Source: Ruania albidiflava DSM 18029 (lineage in GTDB: Bacteria > Actinomycetota > Actinomycetes > Actinomycetales > Beutenbergiaceae). Taken from it: a DNA stretch of 64,000 bases. Position 1 is the first letter of the stretch. Every line of letters starts with the position of its first letter. Location of the stretch: NCBI RefSeq assembly GCF_000421225.1, contig NZ_ATWL01000005.1, forward strand, positions 170,329-234,328. Direction: 5' to 3'. The notes below the pieces were generated by a model. That model was given only the letters and a program-made list of their open reading frames with translations, was not told where the DNA came from and did no database searches. The translations under genes were made by a program, and so were the position numbers. Positions 38,316-47,431 of this stretch are shown here, in pieces.

Positions 38316-39932
38316 CTAGGCTCCCAGCGCAGCGCGGAACCGGGCGCGGGACTGGCCCATCCGGTCGAGGATCGCCACCTCGTCGCGCTGCGCCCGCCGG
38401 CGAACCTGTCCGGTGTGCAGGTCTTGGCGCGCGTAGGCCAGGGCGACCGCCGACTTCTGGAACTGTTTCATCGCCTTCTTCGCCTCCGGGCCGCCACGGG
38501 CCGCCCAGCGCAGCGCCGTCCGGCGGCCCTGCAGCGAGGTGAGCATCTCGATCTCCTGCGGCACCACCCAGCCCGACGGCACGTACTCGCCGAGGCGTTC
38601 GCCGAGGATCCTGGTCTCTCTGCGGCGCAGTGCCACCACGATGATCGCCCAGATCACCAGCGGCACCCAGTTCACCAGGACCACCAGGATGATGAGGTCG
38701 AACACGGTGTAGGCCAGCCCGGCGAAGCCGTTCCAGGCGGCGTGCAGCAGCATCGCACCGGCATAACCGATCGGCATCATCCACAGCCAGGAGTACTTGT
38801 TCTTGGACCGGGACGCCAGTCCGAGCGCCACGCCGATGCACGCGGTGTAGATCAGGTGTCCGAACGGGGAAGCCAGTCCACGGACGAAGAACGTCAGGCC
38901 AAGCTCTCCGCCTGCGCCAGCGAAGTACTGGATGTTCTCCACGAACGCGAACGCGGCGGCGATCACCGAGGCATAGACGATCCCGTCCACGGGACCGTTG
39001 AACTGACGCCGGCGAAGAAGGAAGATGAACAGCAGGCCCAGGCCCTTCCAGAACTCCTCCACCACGGGGGCGCCGAACACGGGCGGCCAGGCCTCGGGCG
39101 CCATCGTCGGTGCGATCGCGGACCCGAGCGTCGACCCGACCACGCCGTTCAGCTCGCCCGAGAACAGCGTGGCCACGCCGCCGCCCCACAGGAACGCGGC
39201 GGCGAGGGTGAGCCGCGGCTCGGGCTCCCAGCGGTCCACCCACACGATCGCGGCGCCGACGATGAGCAGCGGGATCAGGGCAAGGATGCCGGACACGATC
39301 ACGTTCTGGACGCCCAGGCCCACAGCCATCAGGCCGACGACCGTGAGCACTCCCAGGGTGCCGAGGGAGATGAGCACGATCTCCAGCGCCACCCGGCGCT
39401 TCGGGTGCTGCGGCCGCGGGATCGCGCCCCAGGGCTGCTGGGCGGCAGGGGCGTACTGCGCCGAGGGCGGGTTGACCGCCACCGGCGCAGGGGCGGGCCG
39501 GCCGTAGCCGCCGGGGGCTGGGGCACTCTGGTAGCCAGGGGCCGGGCCGAAACCCTGCTGCGGTTGTGGCTGCTGCGGCGGCGGCTGGTAGCCCGGCGCG
39601 GGCCCGAAGCCCTGCTGCGGCGCGGGTTGCGGCTGGACCGGCTGCGCGTGCGGCTGTACAGGTTGCGCTGCCGGCTGGCCATAGCCGGGCTGGGCATAGG
39701 CAGGGTGCCCCTGCTGCGGCTGGTACTGCTGGGCAGTGCCAGGATGCTGCCCGGGTGCCGCCTGGGCGTAGGGCTGCCCCTGCGGCTGTCCATAGCCGAC
39801 GGTCTGCGGCACCCCGTAGCCCGGCCCGCCTGCCGGCTGCTGGCCGTACCCCTGCTGCGCATGGTCATACTCCGGCCGGTGCTGCTCCCCTGGGCCCGAG
39901 TAACCGTCGGACGGCGGTATAGATGCACTCAC
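38316..39932 (-). CDS. PrsW family intramembrane metalloprotease with a low-complexity N-terminal tail
   Basis: 538 residues. The first about 170 residues form a Gly/Gln/Pro/Tyr-rich tail with repeated QQGFGPAPGYQ, likely disordered and cytoplasmic. The membrane part (from about 185) has multiple helices and the PrsW motifs VVEEFWKGLGL (EExxK), AFAFVENIQYFAG (FxxxE), ASPFGHLIYT and MLLHAAWNGFAG (His region). PrsW cleaves anti-sigma factors in Bacillus; the target here is unknown. A charged cytoplasmic C-terminal tail of about 90 residues follows. GTG start at 39932. Convergent with lacZ (132 nt between stops, no clear hairpin). Confidence 0.88.
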   Translation of the reverse strand: MSASIPPSDGYSGPGEQHRPEYDHAQQGYGQQPAGGPGYGVPQTVGYGQPQGQPYAQAAPGQHPGTAQQYQPQQGHPAYAQPGYGQPAAQPVQPHAQPVQPQPAPQQGFGPAPGYQPPPQQPQPQQGFGPAPGYQSAPAPGGYGRPAPAPVAVNPPSAQYAPAAQQPWGAIPRPQHPKRRVALEIVLISLGTLGVLTVVGLMAVGLGVQNVIVSGILALIPLLIVGAAIVWVDRWEPEPRLTLAAAFLWGGGVATLFSGELNGVVGSTLGSAIAPTMAPEAWPPVFGAPVVEEFWKGLGLLFIFLLRRRQFNGPVDGIVYASVIAAAFAFVENIQYFAGAGGELGLTFFVRGLASPFGHLIYTACIGVALGLASRSKNKYSWLWMMPIGYAGAMLLHAAWNGFAGLAYTVFDLIILVVLVNWVPLVIWAIIVVALRRRETRILGERLGEYVPSGWVVPQEIEMLTSLQGRRTALRWAARGGPEAKKAMKQFQKSAVALAYARQDLHTGQVRRRAQRDEVAILDRMGQSRARFRAALGA

Positions 39933-40021
39933 AGCGTGTCACGGTAGCGGCTTAGTGCCCGTCGGTGCAGCGTCGCCGGTGGGCCGAACTCCCCACCAGC
40001 CATGCGTGGGAGGATCGAGAC

Positions 40022-41218
40022 GTGGACTCCCGTGCACTCTCCCTGCTGCTCTCCCCCGAGGGCTGGACGCTGCTGAACCAGCTGCCGCCGTACGAGGAGC
40101 AGACCGCGCTGAAGCTCGCCGAAGGGCTGCGCGCCCGCGGGGTGGACCCGGACCTGGTGTCCGCCGCACTCACCCAGAGCCGCCTGCGCGCCCGCGCACA
40201 AGAGAAGTTCGGCCAGTTCGCCAGCGAGCTGCTGTTCACCCAGGCCGGCCTGGAGCAGGCCACCCGGCTGCCGGTGGCGGCCCGGCACGCGCAGCGGTAC
40301 GCCGATGCCGGCGCCACCCTGGTCGCCGACCTGGGCTGCGGCCTGGGCGCGGACGCCCTGGCGATGGCCGGCCTCGGGCTTCGGGTGCTGGCGATCGAGC
40401 TGGACGAGCAGACCGCAGCGCTGGCCACGGTGAACCTGCGCGCCTTCGAGACCGCCCAGGTCCGCCTGGCCGATGCGCTCCAGGTGGACCTGGCCGCCGA
40501 GGGGGTGGACGCCGTGTTCGCCGACCCGGCCCGTCGCACGCGTTCCGGGTCGCGAGTGTTCGACCCGCGCGCCTACTCCCCCGACCTGGACACGCTGCTG
40601 GCGCTGCGCGAACGCGTGCCGAACCTGGGGCTGAAGGTCGGTCCCGGCGTCCCCTACCACGCGCTGCCCTCGGAGACGCAGGCCCAGTGGGTGAGCGTGG
40701 ACGGCGCCGTGGTGGAGGCCGGACTCTGGTTCGGCGACCTGGCCCCGGAAGGGTCCGGGCGCAGCGCACTGCTGCTCACCGATGACGGCGCCCATCACCT
40801 GTCCTGGTCCGGGGACGCAGATGCTCCGGCCGGCCAGGCGCCCACCGGCCGCCTGGGCCGCTATGTGTACGAACCGGACGGTGCGGTGATCCGCGCCGGC
40901 TTGGTGGCGCGGTTGTGCGAGCAGACCGGTGGCACCCTGCTGGACCCGTCGATCGCCTACATCAGCACCGACACCCCGGTCCAGACCCCGATGGCCACCG
41001 GGTTCCGGGTGCTGGACACCTTCGACTTCGGCCTGAAGCGGCTGCGTGCCTACCTGCGCGAGCGCAACGTGGGGCGAGTGGAGATCAAGAAGCGAGGCAC
41101 CGCCGTCGTACCGGACCAGCTGCGCCAGCAGCTCGCCCTCAAGGGCGAGAACGCCGCCACGATCATCCTCACCCGGCTGCGCGGCAAGCAGAGCGTGCTC
41201 GTGGTCGAGCGGCTCTGA
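40022..41218 (+). CDS. Class I SAM-dependent methyltransferase with THUMP-like domain
   Basis: 398 residues. After a helical N-terminal part, the Rossmann methyltransferase shows motif I VADLGCGLGADALAMAG (about 106-122), the acidic ending LAIELDEQT, a VDAVFADPARRT catalytic-type motif (DPAR) and a C-terminal THUMP-like domain (about 300-398, LRAYLRERNVGRVEIKKRGT). Proteins of this plan are poorly characterised and may modify RNA. Start chosen at the GTG 40022 because GGGAGG lies 8 nt upstream and the upstream in-frame sequence looks non-conserved. The YbdK-type ligase follows after 53 nt. Confidence 0.82.
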   Translation: MDSRALSLLLSPEGWTLLNQLPPYEEQTALKLAEGLRARGVDPDLVSAALTQSRLRARAQEKFGQFASELLFTQAGLEQATRLPVAARHAQRYADAGATLVADLGCGLGADALAMAGLGLRVLAIELDEQTAALATVNLRAFETAQVRLADALQVDLAAEGVDAVFADPARRTRSGSRVFDPRAYSPDLDTLLALRERVPNLGLKVGPGVPYHALPSETQAQWVSVDGAVVEAGLWFGDLAPEGSGRSALLLTDDGAHHLSWSGDADAPAGQAPTGRLGRYVYEPDGAVIRAGLVARLCEQTGGTLLDPSIAYISTDTPVQTPMATGFRVLDTFDFGLKRLRAYLRERNVGRVEIKKRGTAVVPDQLRQQLALKGENAATIILTRLRGKQSVLVVERL

Positions 41219-41271
41219 GACTCTCCGGGCCGGTGCTGCCATCGGCGACCCGGTGGTGGAAAGATGTGCCC

Positions 41272-42420
41272 GTGACGATCGAGTTCGCCCGTTCACCGCG
41301 TTCCAGCGTGGGCATCGAGTGGGAGCTGGCCCTGGTGGACACCGACACCGGTGACCTGCGTCAGGTCGCCCAGACGGTGCTGGACGCCGTCGCCCCGCCG
41401 GGTGGGGGTCAGCACCCGAGCATCCGCCAGGAGCTGCTGCTGAACACGGTGGAGGTGGTCTCCGGGGCGCGGGCAACCGTGCCGGAGGCGATGGACGACC
41501 TGGCTGCGGCCGCCGCGATGGTCCAGGGCATCACCGACCCGCTGCGGGTGGAGCTGCTGTGCGCGGGCACGCACCCGTTCGGGCACTGGGGCAACCAGAA
41601 GGTCACCGACAAGGAGCGGTACGCCACGCTGATCGACCGCACCCAGTGGTGGGGCCGGCAGATGCTCATCTACGGGGTGCACGTGCACGTGGGCATCGAG
41701 GCCAGGGAGAAGGTGCTGCCGATCCTCGGGGCGCTGCTGGCCTACTACCCGCACCTGCTCTCGCTGTCCGCCTCCTCACCGTTCTGGGACGGTCGGGACA
41801 CCGGGTACGCCTCCAACCGTGCGCTGCTCTTCCAACAGCTGCCGACGGCGGGACTTCCGTTCACCACGATCGGCACCTGGGACGAGCTGGAGCACTATGT
41901 GCGGGACATGCTGCACACCGGCGTGATCGAGGACTTCGACGAGATCCGCTGGGACCTGCGCCCCTCACCGAAGTTCGGCACGTTGGAGATGCGCATCTGC
42001 GACGGCATCTCCAACCGGTTGGAGCTGTCCGCGGTGGCGGCTCTCACCCAGTGCCTGGTGGAACGGGCCTCCCGGCTGATCGACTCCGGTGAGGCGCTGC
42101 CACAGATGTCGCCCTGGTTCCTGGCGGAGAACAAGTGGCGCTCGGCGCGGTACGGGATGGAGGCGATCATCATCCTGAACGAGGCCGGGGACGAGGAGCT
42201 GGTCACCGATGCGGTGTCGCGGCTGGTCGACGAGCTCGCGCCGGTTGCCGCGGACCTGGGGTGCAGCCGGGAGCTGGCCGGGGTGCACGAGATCATCCGT
42301 ACCGGCGGTTCGGCTGCGCGGCAGCGGCAGGTGGCGGCGGCGCACCCGGGCGACCTGGGCGCGGTGGTGCGGCACCTGGTGGCTGAGTTCCGCGCCGGGC
42401 GGCCGCTCGACCCGGCCTGA
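41272..42420 (+). CDS. YbdK-type carboxylate-amine ligase (glutamate-cysteine ligase 2 family)
   Basis: 382 residues. GCS2 family features: SSVGIEWELALVDTDTG (E-E-type metal site), QELLLNTVEVVSGA, HVHVGIEAREKV and FGTLEMRICDGISN. YbdK makes gamma-glutamylcysteine weakly in E. coli, so the true substrates may differ; actinobacteria use mycothiol rather than glutathione. The GTG at 41272 is preferred (VTIEFARSPRSSVG), since the longer in-frame start would overlap the methyltransferase gene. It ends at a large hairpin shared with the convergent HAAS gene. Confidence 0.88.
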   Translation: MTIEFARSPRSSVGIEWELALVDTDTGDLRQVAQTVLDAVAPPGGGQHPSIRQELLLNTVEVVSGARATVPEAMDDLAAAAAMVQGITDPLRVELLCAGTHPFGHWGNQKVTDKERYATLIDRTQWWGRQMLIYGVHVHVGIEAREKVLPILGALLAYYPHLLSLSASSPFWDGRDTGYASNRALLFQQLPTAGLPFTTIGTWDELEHYVRDMLHTGVIEDFDEIRWDLRPSPKFGTLEMRICDGISNRLELSAVAALTQCLVERASRLIDSGEALPQMSPWFLAENKWRSARYGMEAIIILNEAGDEELVTDAVSRLVDELAPVAADLGCSRELAGVHEIIRTGGSAARQRQVAAAHPGDLGAVVRHLVAEFRAGRPLDPA

Positions 42421-42433
42421 GCTACGTCCACAG

Positions 42434-42495
42434 CGCCGGCGGTGTGGTTACCGTCGGTTTTCGGCGAATTTCCGACGCCAACCACACCCCCGGCG
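42434..42495. terminator. Large bidirectional hairpin after the YbdK-type gene
   Basis: CGCCGGCGGTGTGGTT (42434-42449) pairs with AACCACACCCCCGGCG (42480-42495), 15 of 16 bp. The 30-nt loop carries an inner CGTCGG/CCGACG stem. It lies between convergent stops. Confidence 0.75.
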
Positions 42496-42511
42496 TCAGT
42501 GGGTCGGGCGG

Positions 42512-43045
42512 TCAGGTGGTCGCGTGGGCGTGCTCCTTGGCGCGCTTGCCGCCGCGGTAGCCGATGGTCATCACGCTGAGTCCCACCGGCGGCACGAGTG
42601 CACCGAACACCTTCTCCGGAACGGTCCAGAGCTGGGAGAGCACCAGCAGCAACACCGGCACGGCGAGCGGAATCCAGGTGTACGGGTTGAAGGCCCACCA
42701 TCCGAGCAGGAACAGCCCGATCACTGCTGTGGGCGGCACCCAGCGGCCCATCAGCTGCTCCCGCCATGACCCGCCAGCAGGCCCAACGCGATCGTTCGGC
42801 TCCGGTACTTGCACACCCGGCCGCTCGGCGAGCGCCGCCTCGGCCACCATGCCGGGCGAGCCCAGCTGGCCGAGGATGCGGTCCACATCAGCGTCGGTGG
42901 GCGCGTGCCCCACTTCCGCGAGCGCCGCGTCGATGTGCTCACGCACCCCGTCGAGCACCTCGGCCCGCTGCACCGGCTCCAGTGCGGCGAGCAACCGGGC
43001 CAGGTCGTCCTGGTACCGGGCAGTACGTGCGATCGGCTCGGTCAT
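42512..43045 (-). CDS. HAAS-domain membrane protein (copy A)
   Basis: 177 residues. N-terminal HAAS-type helical domain (about 1-75: RYQDDLARLLAALEPVQRAE, TDADVDRILGQLGSPGMV) then two or three membrane helices. HAAS proteins are typically cotranscribed with PadR regulators and thought to sense or signal at the membrane; function unproven. The first about 75 residues are almost identical to the neighbouring copy B, but the membrane part is different and shorter. Its ATG overlaps the stop of copy B by 4 nt. Confidence 0.78.
   Translation of the reverse strand: MTEPIARTARYQDDLARLLAALEPVQRAEVLDGVREHIDAALAEVGHAPTDADVDRILGQLGSPGMVAEAALAERPGVQVPEPNDRVGPAGGSWREQLMGRWVPPTAVIGLFLLGWWAFNPYTWIPLAVPVLLLVLSQLWTVPEKVFGALVPPVGLSVMTIGYRGGKRAKEHAHATT
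42824..43045. repeat. Direct repeat, 3' copy (5' part of HAAS gene A)
   Basis: About 222 nt covering the N-terminal HAAS domain. Nearly identical at DNA level to 43483-43704, same orientation. Points to recent tandem duplication or gene conversion. Confidence 0.8.
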
Positions 43046-43704
43046 GATGCCTGCTCCAGACCTGCTGCCAACCGGTCATCACGTCGATACCGCCGGGCGC
43101 GCCGGGCGCCCCGTACCCAGAGCACGGCTACGAGAACCAGTGCAGCAGCAGTGCAGAAGATGCCGATGATGTCGGCAGGCGTGAACGGCCCCAACCAGAC
43201 TCGCCATCGCATGAAGAGCATGTGCCCAAGGAACATCGAGCTGCACAGCGGCAGGGCGATCGCCGCCCAGAGCTGCTCGCGTCCGACCCAGAGGGGCGAT
43301 GCCACCACCATCACAATCCCGACAGCCACCAGCAGCAGCGGGAAGCCCCAGAGCATCAGCGCGCCGCCGACCAACAACAACAGCAGCGCCACGGGTGGCA
43401 CCCAGCGGCCCATCAGCTGTTCGCGCCAGCTTCCGCCGGCCGGCGCTGCGCCGACCCCAGCCGCGCCCTCGGCCGCGGGCCTCTCGGCGAGCGCCGCCTC
43501 GACCACCATGCCGGGCGACCCGAGCTCACCAAGGATGCGGTCCACATCAGCGTCGGTGGGCGCGTGCCCCACTTCCGCGAGCGCGGCGTCGATGTGCTCA
43601 CGCACCCCGTCGAGCACCTCGGCCCGCTGCACCGGCTCCAGTGCCGCCAGCAACCGCGCCAGGTCGTCCTGGTACCGGGCAGTGCGTTCGATCGGTTCAG
43701 TCAT
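43042..43704 (-). CDS. HAAS-domain membrane protein (copy B)
   Basis: 220 residues. Same HAAS N-terminus as copy A (differing at few positions, such as PIERTARYQ and LGELGSPGMV), then GGSWREQLMGRWVPP shared by both, and four or five predicted membrane helices unlike copy A. The ATG at 43704 overlaps the padR stop by 4 nt. The operon padR-HAAS-HAAS suggests that the PadR protein represses its membrane partners. Confidence 0.78.
   Translation of the reverse strand: MTEPIERTARYQDDLARLLAALEPVQRAEVLDGVREHIDAALAEVGHAPTDADVDRILGELGSPGMVVEAALAERPAAEGAAGVGAAPAGGSWREQLMGRWVPPVALLLLLVGGALMLWGFPLLLVAVGIVMVVASPLWVGREQLWAAIALPLCSSMFLGHMLFMRWRVWLGPFTPADIIGIFCTAAALVLVAVLWVRGARRARRYRRDDRLAAGLEQAS
43483..43704. 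repeat. Direct repeat, 5' copy (5' part of HAAS gene B)
   Basis: Partner of 42824-43045, 659 nt apart. The near-identity stops at the domain boundary, so selection or gene conversion acts on the HAAS part only. Confidence 0.8.
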
Positions 43705-44045
43705 GGCTCCTCAGCCCCCAAGGCGGTGTCGACTGCAGTGCGGAACGGGGTCCAGGCGCTCTGGAAGGTCTCCAGTGCGCGTTCCCCCTCACGGGTGACG
43801 GTGTAGTAGCGGCGCGGCGGTCCGGCACTGGACTCCTGCCAGCTGGTCTCCACCCACCCGGACCGGCGCAGGCGGGACAGCAGCGGGTACAAGGTGCCCT
43901 CTCCACCGATCAGCACGCCGTCCGCAGCGAGGCCGCGGGCGATGTCCCGTCCGTAGGACGCACCGTCGCGCAGCGAGGCGAGCACGCAGTACTCGAGCAC
44001 TCCGCGCCGCAGGTTCGTCAGGATGGCATCCTCGCCAGGTACCAT
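43701..44045 (-). CDS. PadR family transcriptional regulator
   Basis: 114 residues. Winged helix of the PadR type: LRRGVLEYCVLASLRDGASY, GRDIARGLAADG, GEGTLYPLLSRLRRSGWVET, and PPRRYYTVTREGERALE as the wing. It is a short PadR (subfamily 2-like) without the long C-terminal helix domain. Its stop overlaps the first HAAS gene, so it heads a three-gene operon and probably represses it. The start is the ATG at 44045. Confidence 0.88.
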   Translation of the reverse strand: MVPGEDAILTNLRRGVLEYCVLASLRDGASYGRDIARGLAADGVLIGGEGTLYPLLSRLRRSGWVETSWQESSAGPPRRYYTVTREGERALETFQSAWTPFRTAVDTALGAEEP

Positions 44046-44119
44046 GCGTCACAAGGTCTTGGCGAGGGTCGGGAGTGCAATCGCAGGGGTGACTGGTGTC
44101 CCGCCCGCTTGTCCGCGGG

Positions 44120-45074
44120 TCAAGCGGCGATCATCATCCCGACGTCCACTGCGACTTCCGGCGCGCAGTGCAAGAGGAAGGCTGGCCACACGCTGCGGGT
44201 ATAGGCCCAGATCCACGCCATCGCCACACCCATCACGGCGGCGAAGATTCCACCAGCGATGTTCAGTGAGAACTCCCCACTCGGACTGAGCAGGATCAGG
44301 TGCACAACCCCGAATATCACGCTGGTGACCACCAGGCCACCCGACCGGAGCCCCGGCCAAGCGCCACGGCGTGCCGTAGGCGCGGTCCAGCACGGCGAGC
44401 ATCGCTGCTCGCCAGATGAGTTCCTCGGTGAGGTTCGGGATCGTGGTGTTGTACAGCAGCTGGTCGGCGTCGACCGTCTCGTGGATCTCCGGGTCGGTCG
44501 CCACCGCCAGCAGCGTCAAACCCACGAAGACGCCGAACACCGCTCCGATCACGATCAGTGCCCAGCGCCCGCTTCCGGGTCGGATCCGCCAGGTCAGGCG
44601 CGCCTCGTCGCGCGCCCAGCGCCAGAGCATGGCGAACAGGATGCTCACCCAGAGCAGGTCCACCAGCTTGCCCTGCCAGTTGTTCTCGAACTGGGTGAAG
44701 AACGCCAGTCGCGGTGTCCGGCTGGCAAGGGCGGTGAGCAGTATGAACACGCTGACGACCATCAGCGCCGTCCGCACCCGGTGCCACGATGCCGCACTGC
44801 TGGCGGGCTGTGGCACAGGTGTCGTGCTGCCGGCAGTGGACACGCGTCGTACCAGCAGCGGCAGGAGTCCGACCGCCCACGTGATCAGCACCAGCAGCAC
44901 AGCCCAGGCGAGGATGGCACCGACGACAGCGGTGAACGGCGCCCCGTCCGGCTTCGGTGCCAGCGTGCCCCCGGCCACTAGGGCCACCACGACAGGGATC
45001 AGAACCGGTGCAACCCAGCGAGCGCTCGTCGCTGGACTGGCCGGGAGTGACGAAGAACACATCCCTCGCACCAT
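44120..45074 (-). pseudogene. CPBP family intramembrane protease gene, frameshifted
   Basis: The upstream frame (from 45074) encodes a multi-helix membrane protein reaching NLTEELIWRAAMLAVLDRAY, which holds the EExxxR motif. The family sequence then continues in another frame as VVTSVIFGVVHLILLSPSG (FxxxH) and AFLLHCAPEVAVDVGMM, ending at 44120. The switch falls at CCCC 44351-44354 (GGGG on the coding strand): removing one G restores a single product with LAGLRSGGLVVTSVIFG. It could be a sequencing error, a phase-variable tract or true decay. CPBP proteases include eukaryotic Rce1 relatives and bacteriocin-immunity proteins. Confidence 0.75.
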
Positions 45075-45238
45075 ACCCAGATCACCGCTGTCGTACGCCT
45101 GAGCCGCCCCACTGGTCCCTGGTCACTGGGAGGCAGGTTCGCGCCACGGAGTGAGGTTCGGGAGCGTCCGAAGGTGCCTCCGGGGCGGGAAGGTGCCTCT
45201 GAGCTGGCGCGACCGCGGGGCGCGCACGCGCCAGCACG

Positions 45239-45754
45239 TCAGGCGGTGGGCGGGCCGCCGAGCCACGCCACGGCCTGGCGCACCAGCTCGCCCGGGGTGA
45301 GCGCCACGTCCAGCACCACCCCGGACTCGTCGGCCTGCAGCGGCTCCAGGGTCGCGATCTGGGAGTCGAGCAGGGAGACCGGCATGTAGTGCCCCTCCCG
45401 GGCGGCCATCCGCTCACGGATCACCTCGGCGGACCCGTCCACCAGCACGAAGTCCACCGACGGCGGGCCGGAGCGGAGCACGTCCCGGTAGCTGCGCCGC
45501 AGCGCGGAGCAGGCCATCACCGTGGACTCCCCCGCTTCCGCCCGCTCGGTCATCCAGCGGGCCAGCTCGGCCAGCCACGGCCACCGGTCCTCATCGGTGA
45601 GCGGCTGCCCGGCGGCCATCTTCGCCACGTTCGCCGCCGGGTGGAACTCGTCCGCCTCGGCGAAGGCGAACCCGGTCGCAGCCGCGATCCCGGTGGCCAC
45701 CGTGGTCTTCCCCGACCCGGACACACCCATCACCACGACATGCCTGGTTCCCAT
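45239..45754 (-). CDS. gntK: Gluconokinase
   Basis: Phosphorylates gluconate to 6-phosphogluconate, feeding the pentose phosphate pathway. 171 residues, the usual small GntK. Walker A is VVVMGVSGSGKTTVATGI (about 6-23); ADEFHPAANVAKMAAGQPLT and DEDRWPWLAELARWM are family signatures; CSALRRSYRDVLR and EGHYMPVSLLDSQ follow. 27 nt behind the GH3 gene, so it may be the last gene of the long glmS operon, although functionally unrelated. Confidence 0.95.
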   Translation of the reverse strand: MGTRHVVVMGVSGSGKTTVATGIAAATGFAFAEADEFHPAANVAKMAAGQPLTDEDRWPWLAELARWMTERAEAGESTVMACSALRRSYRDVLRSGPPSVDFVLVDGSAEVIRERMAAREGHYMPVSLLDSQIATLEPLQADESGVVLDVALTPGELVRQAVAWLGGPPTA

Positions 45755-45781
45755 CCGCCGGCTCCTTGCCCTCGACCGTGC

Positions 45782-47431
45782 TCAGCAGCTCGAGGCGGGG
45801 AGCCCACGAACCTGCACCGGCAGGGTACCCGGAGCAGCGGCCTGCCCGGCGAGCACGTCCGCGAGCGCGGTGAACGTGCCCGAGGTGTGCCCGAACGCCG
45901 CGAGCAGCACCGGGGCGTCCTGGCCCTGCAGCAGCCACGGACCGTCCAGGGTGATCACCACGTCCCCGGTACCGGTGGGGCTGCCTGCGGTCAGCAGCCG
46001 CACGTTGGTGTCGGCGTCCTCCTCCAGCGGCACCACCTGCAGGCCGGCATCCTCGGCGGCGGCCACGAACGCGTCCCAGTCCTCGGTCGACCCGCCGCGT
46101 ACGTGGATCTGCGGACCGGCGAGCACGCCCCCGCACTCGCCGGACACCTGGGTGATCGCTGCCCGGCTGAGCGCCAGGGAGGCGTCAGCGCCTGAACCGG
46201 CCTCGTCGGCGGCGACGGGTCCGGTGGCCTCGGCGGCCTGTGCCTGCCAGCGCATCATCGCGATCACCCGGCCGGCTGCCTGGTCCAGCCGCTCCCGACC
46301 CAGGCTGCCGTCGGCGAGCGCATCCACGATGCCCTGCTGGGCTGCACCGGCGTCCGTGGGTCCGAGCAGCAGGTCGGCACCGGCGGCCAGCGCCTGTACC
46401 GCGATCTCACCCGGGGAGGACCCCTCGGTCACCGCACCCATGTCCAGCCCGTCGGTGATGGCCACCCCGGTGAAACCGAGGTCCTCACGCAGGTGAGAGT
46501 ACGCGGCCGGCGACAGCGACGCGGGCACACCCGGGTCCCAGGCATCCACGGCGATGTGCCCGACCATCACCGTGGCGGCCCCGGCCTCGATCCCGGCCTG
46601 GAACGGCACCAGGTCCCGACGGGCCAGCTCGCGGCCACTGGTGTGCTGCTCGGGCAGGCCCTCGTGCGAGTCCACCTGCAGCGACCCGTGCCCGGGGAAG
46701 TGCTTGACGCTGGAGAGGACCCCGCCGTCGGTGAAGCCCTGCACCGCAGCTGAGACCACATCGGCCACCAGCTGCGGGTCGTCCCCGGCGGAGCGGGTGC
46801 CGATGGCAGCATCGTCAGCGCCGACGGTCACGTCCGCCACCGGCGCGAAGTTGAAGTTCAGCCCGCTGGCGCGCAGCTCGATCGCCATCGCCTCCGCCGC
46901 GCCACGGGTCACGTCCTCGTCGTTGGCGGCGCCGTTGGCCATGAACTCCGGGAAGGAGGTCCACGGCCCGGTCCGGGCGCTCAGCCGCTGCACCGGTCCA
47001 CCTTCGTTGTCGACGGCGAAGATCGCCGGCCAGGACCGGCCCAGCTCGGTCTGGGCTGCTTGGACTGCTTCGGCGGTGGCCTGCACCTGCTCCAGGGTGC
47101 GCACGTTCTCCCCGAAGAGCACCAGCCCGCCGAGCTGGTGTCGGCTCAGCTCCTGGGCCGCGGCCGCCGGGTCGGTACCGGGATAGCGGCCGAGGATCAC
47201 CTGCCCCGCGACCGCTTCCGGAGACATGGTGGCTGCGGTCTCGATCGCGGCCTGCACCTCGGGCTCGGTCGGCCCCCAGGGCAGCGGCTCCGGGGTGGCG
47301 GTGGCAGAGGAGGGCGCAGTGGTCTCCGGTGTGGCGGTGGGATCGCCTCCGGTGCCGGTGCAGGCGGTCAGCGTGAGCGCTCCGAGCAGCAGTGCGGCCA
47401 GCGCCGTGCGGTGCCTGCCCCCTCTGGTCAT
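45782..47431 (-). CDS. GH3 lipoprotein, beta-N-acetylhexosaminidase (NagZ-like)
   Basis: 549 residues. A lipoprotein signal with lipobox LTAC (Cys about 24) and a Thr/Ala-rich linker come before the GH3 barrel (about 60-400). Motifs: [20 protein letters not shown] (NagZ-type loop with Asp-His dyad) and [15 protein letters not shown] with the nucleophile Asp. A C-terminal domain (about 410-549) follows, unlike short cytoplasmic NagZ. It should trim N-acetylglucosamine residues of peptidoglycan at the cell surface. Its ATG overlaps the tsaD stop by 4 nt. Confidence 0.9.
   Translation of the reverse strand: MTRGGRHRTALAALLLGALTLTACTGTGGDPTATPETTAPSSATATPEPLPWGPTEPEVQAAIETAATMSPEAVAGQVILGRYPGTDPAAAAQELSRHQLGGLVLFGENVRTLEQVQATAEAVQAAQTELGRSWPAIFAVDNEGGPVQRLSARTGPWTSFPEFMANGAANDEDVTRGAAEAMAIELRASGLNFNFAPVADVTVGADDAAIGTRSAGDDPQLVADVVSAAVQGFTDGGVLSSVKHFPGHGSLQVDSHEGLPEQHTSGRELARRDLVPFQAGIEAGAATVMVGHIAVDAWDPGVPASLSPAAYSHLREDLGFTGVAITDGLDMGAVTEGSSPGEIAVQALAAGADLLLGPTDAGAAQQGIVDALADGSLGRERLDQAAGRVIAMMRWQAQAAEATGPVAADEAGSGADASLALSRAAITQVSGECGGVLAGPQIHVRGGSTEDWDAFVAAAEDAGLQVVPLEEDADTNVRLLTAGSPTGTGDVVITLDGPWLLQGQDAPVLLAAFGHTSGTFTALADVLAGQAAAPGTLPVQVRGLPASSC

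Noticed and set aside
39480..39860. Repetitive DNA resembling a tandem repeat region
   Set aside because: It is the coding sequence of the Gly/Pro/Gln/Tyr-rich tail of the PrsW protein, not a separate repeat element.
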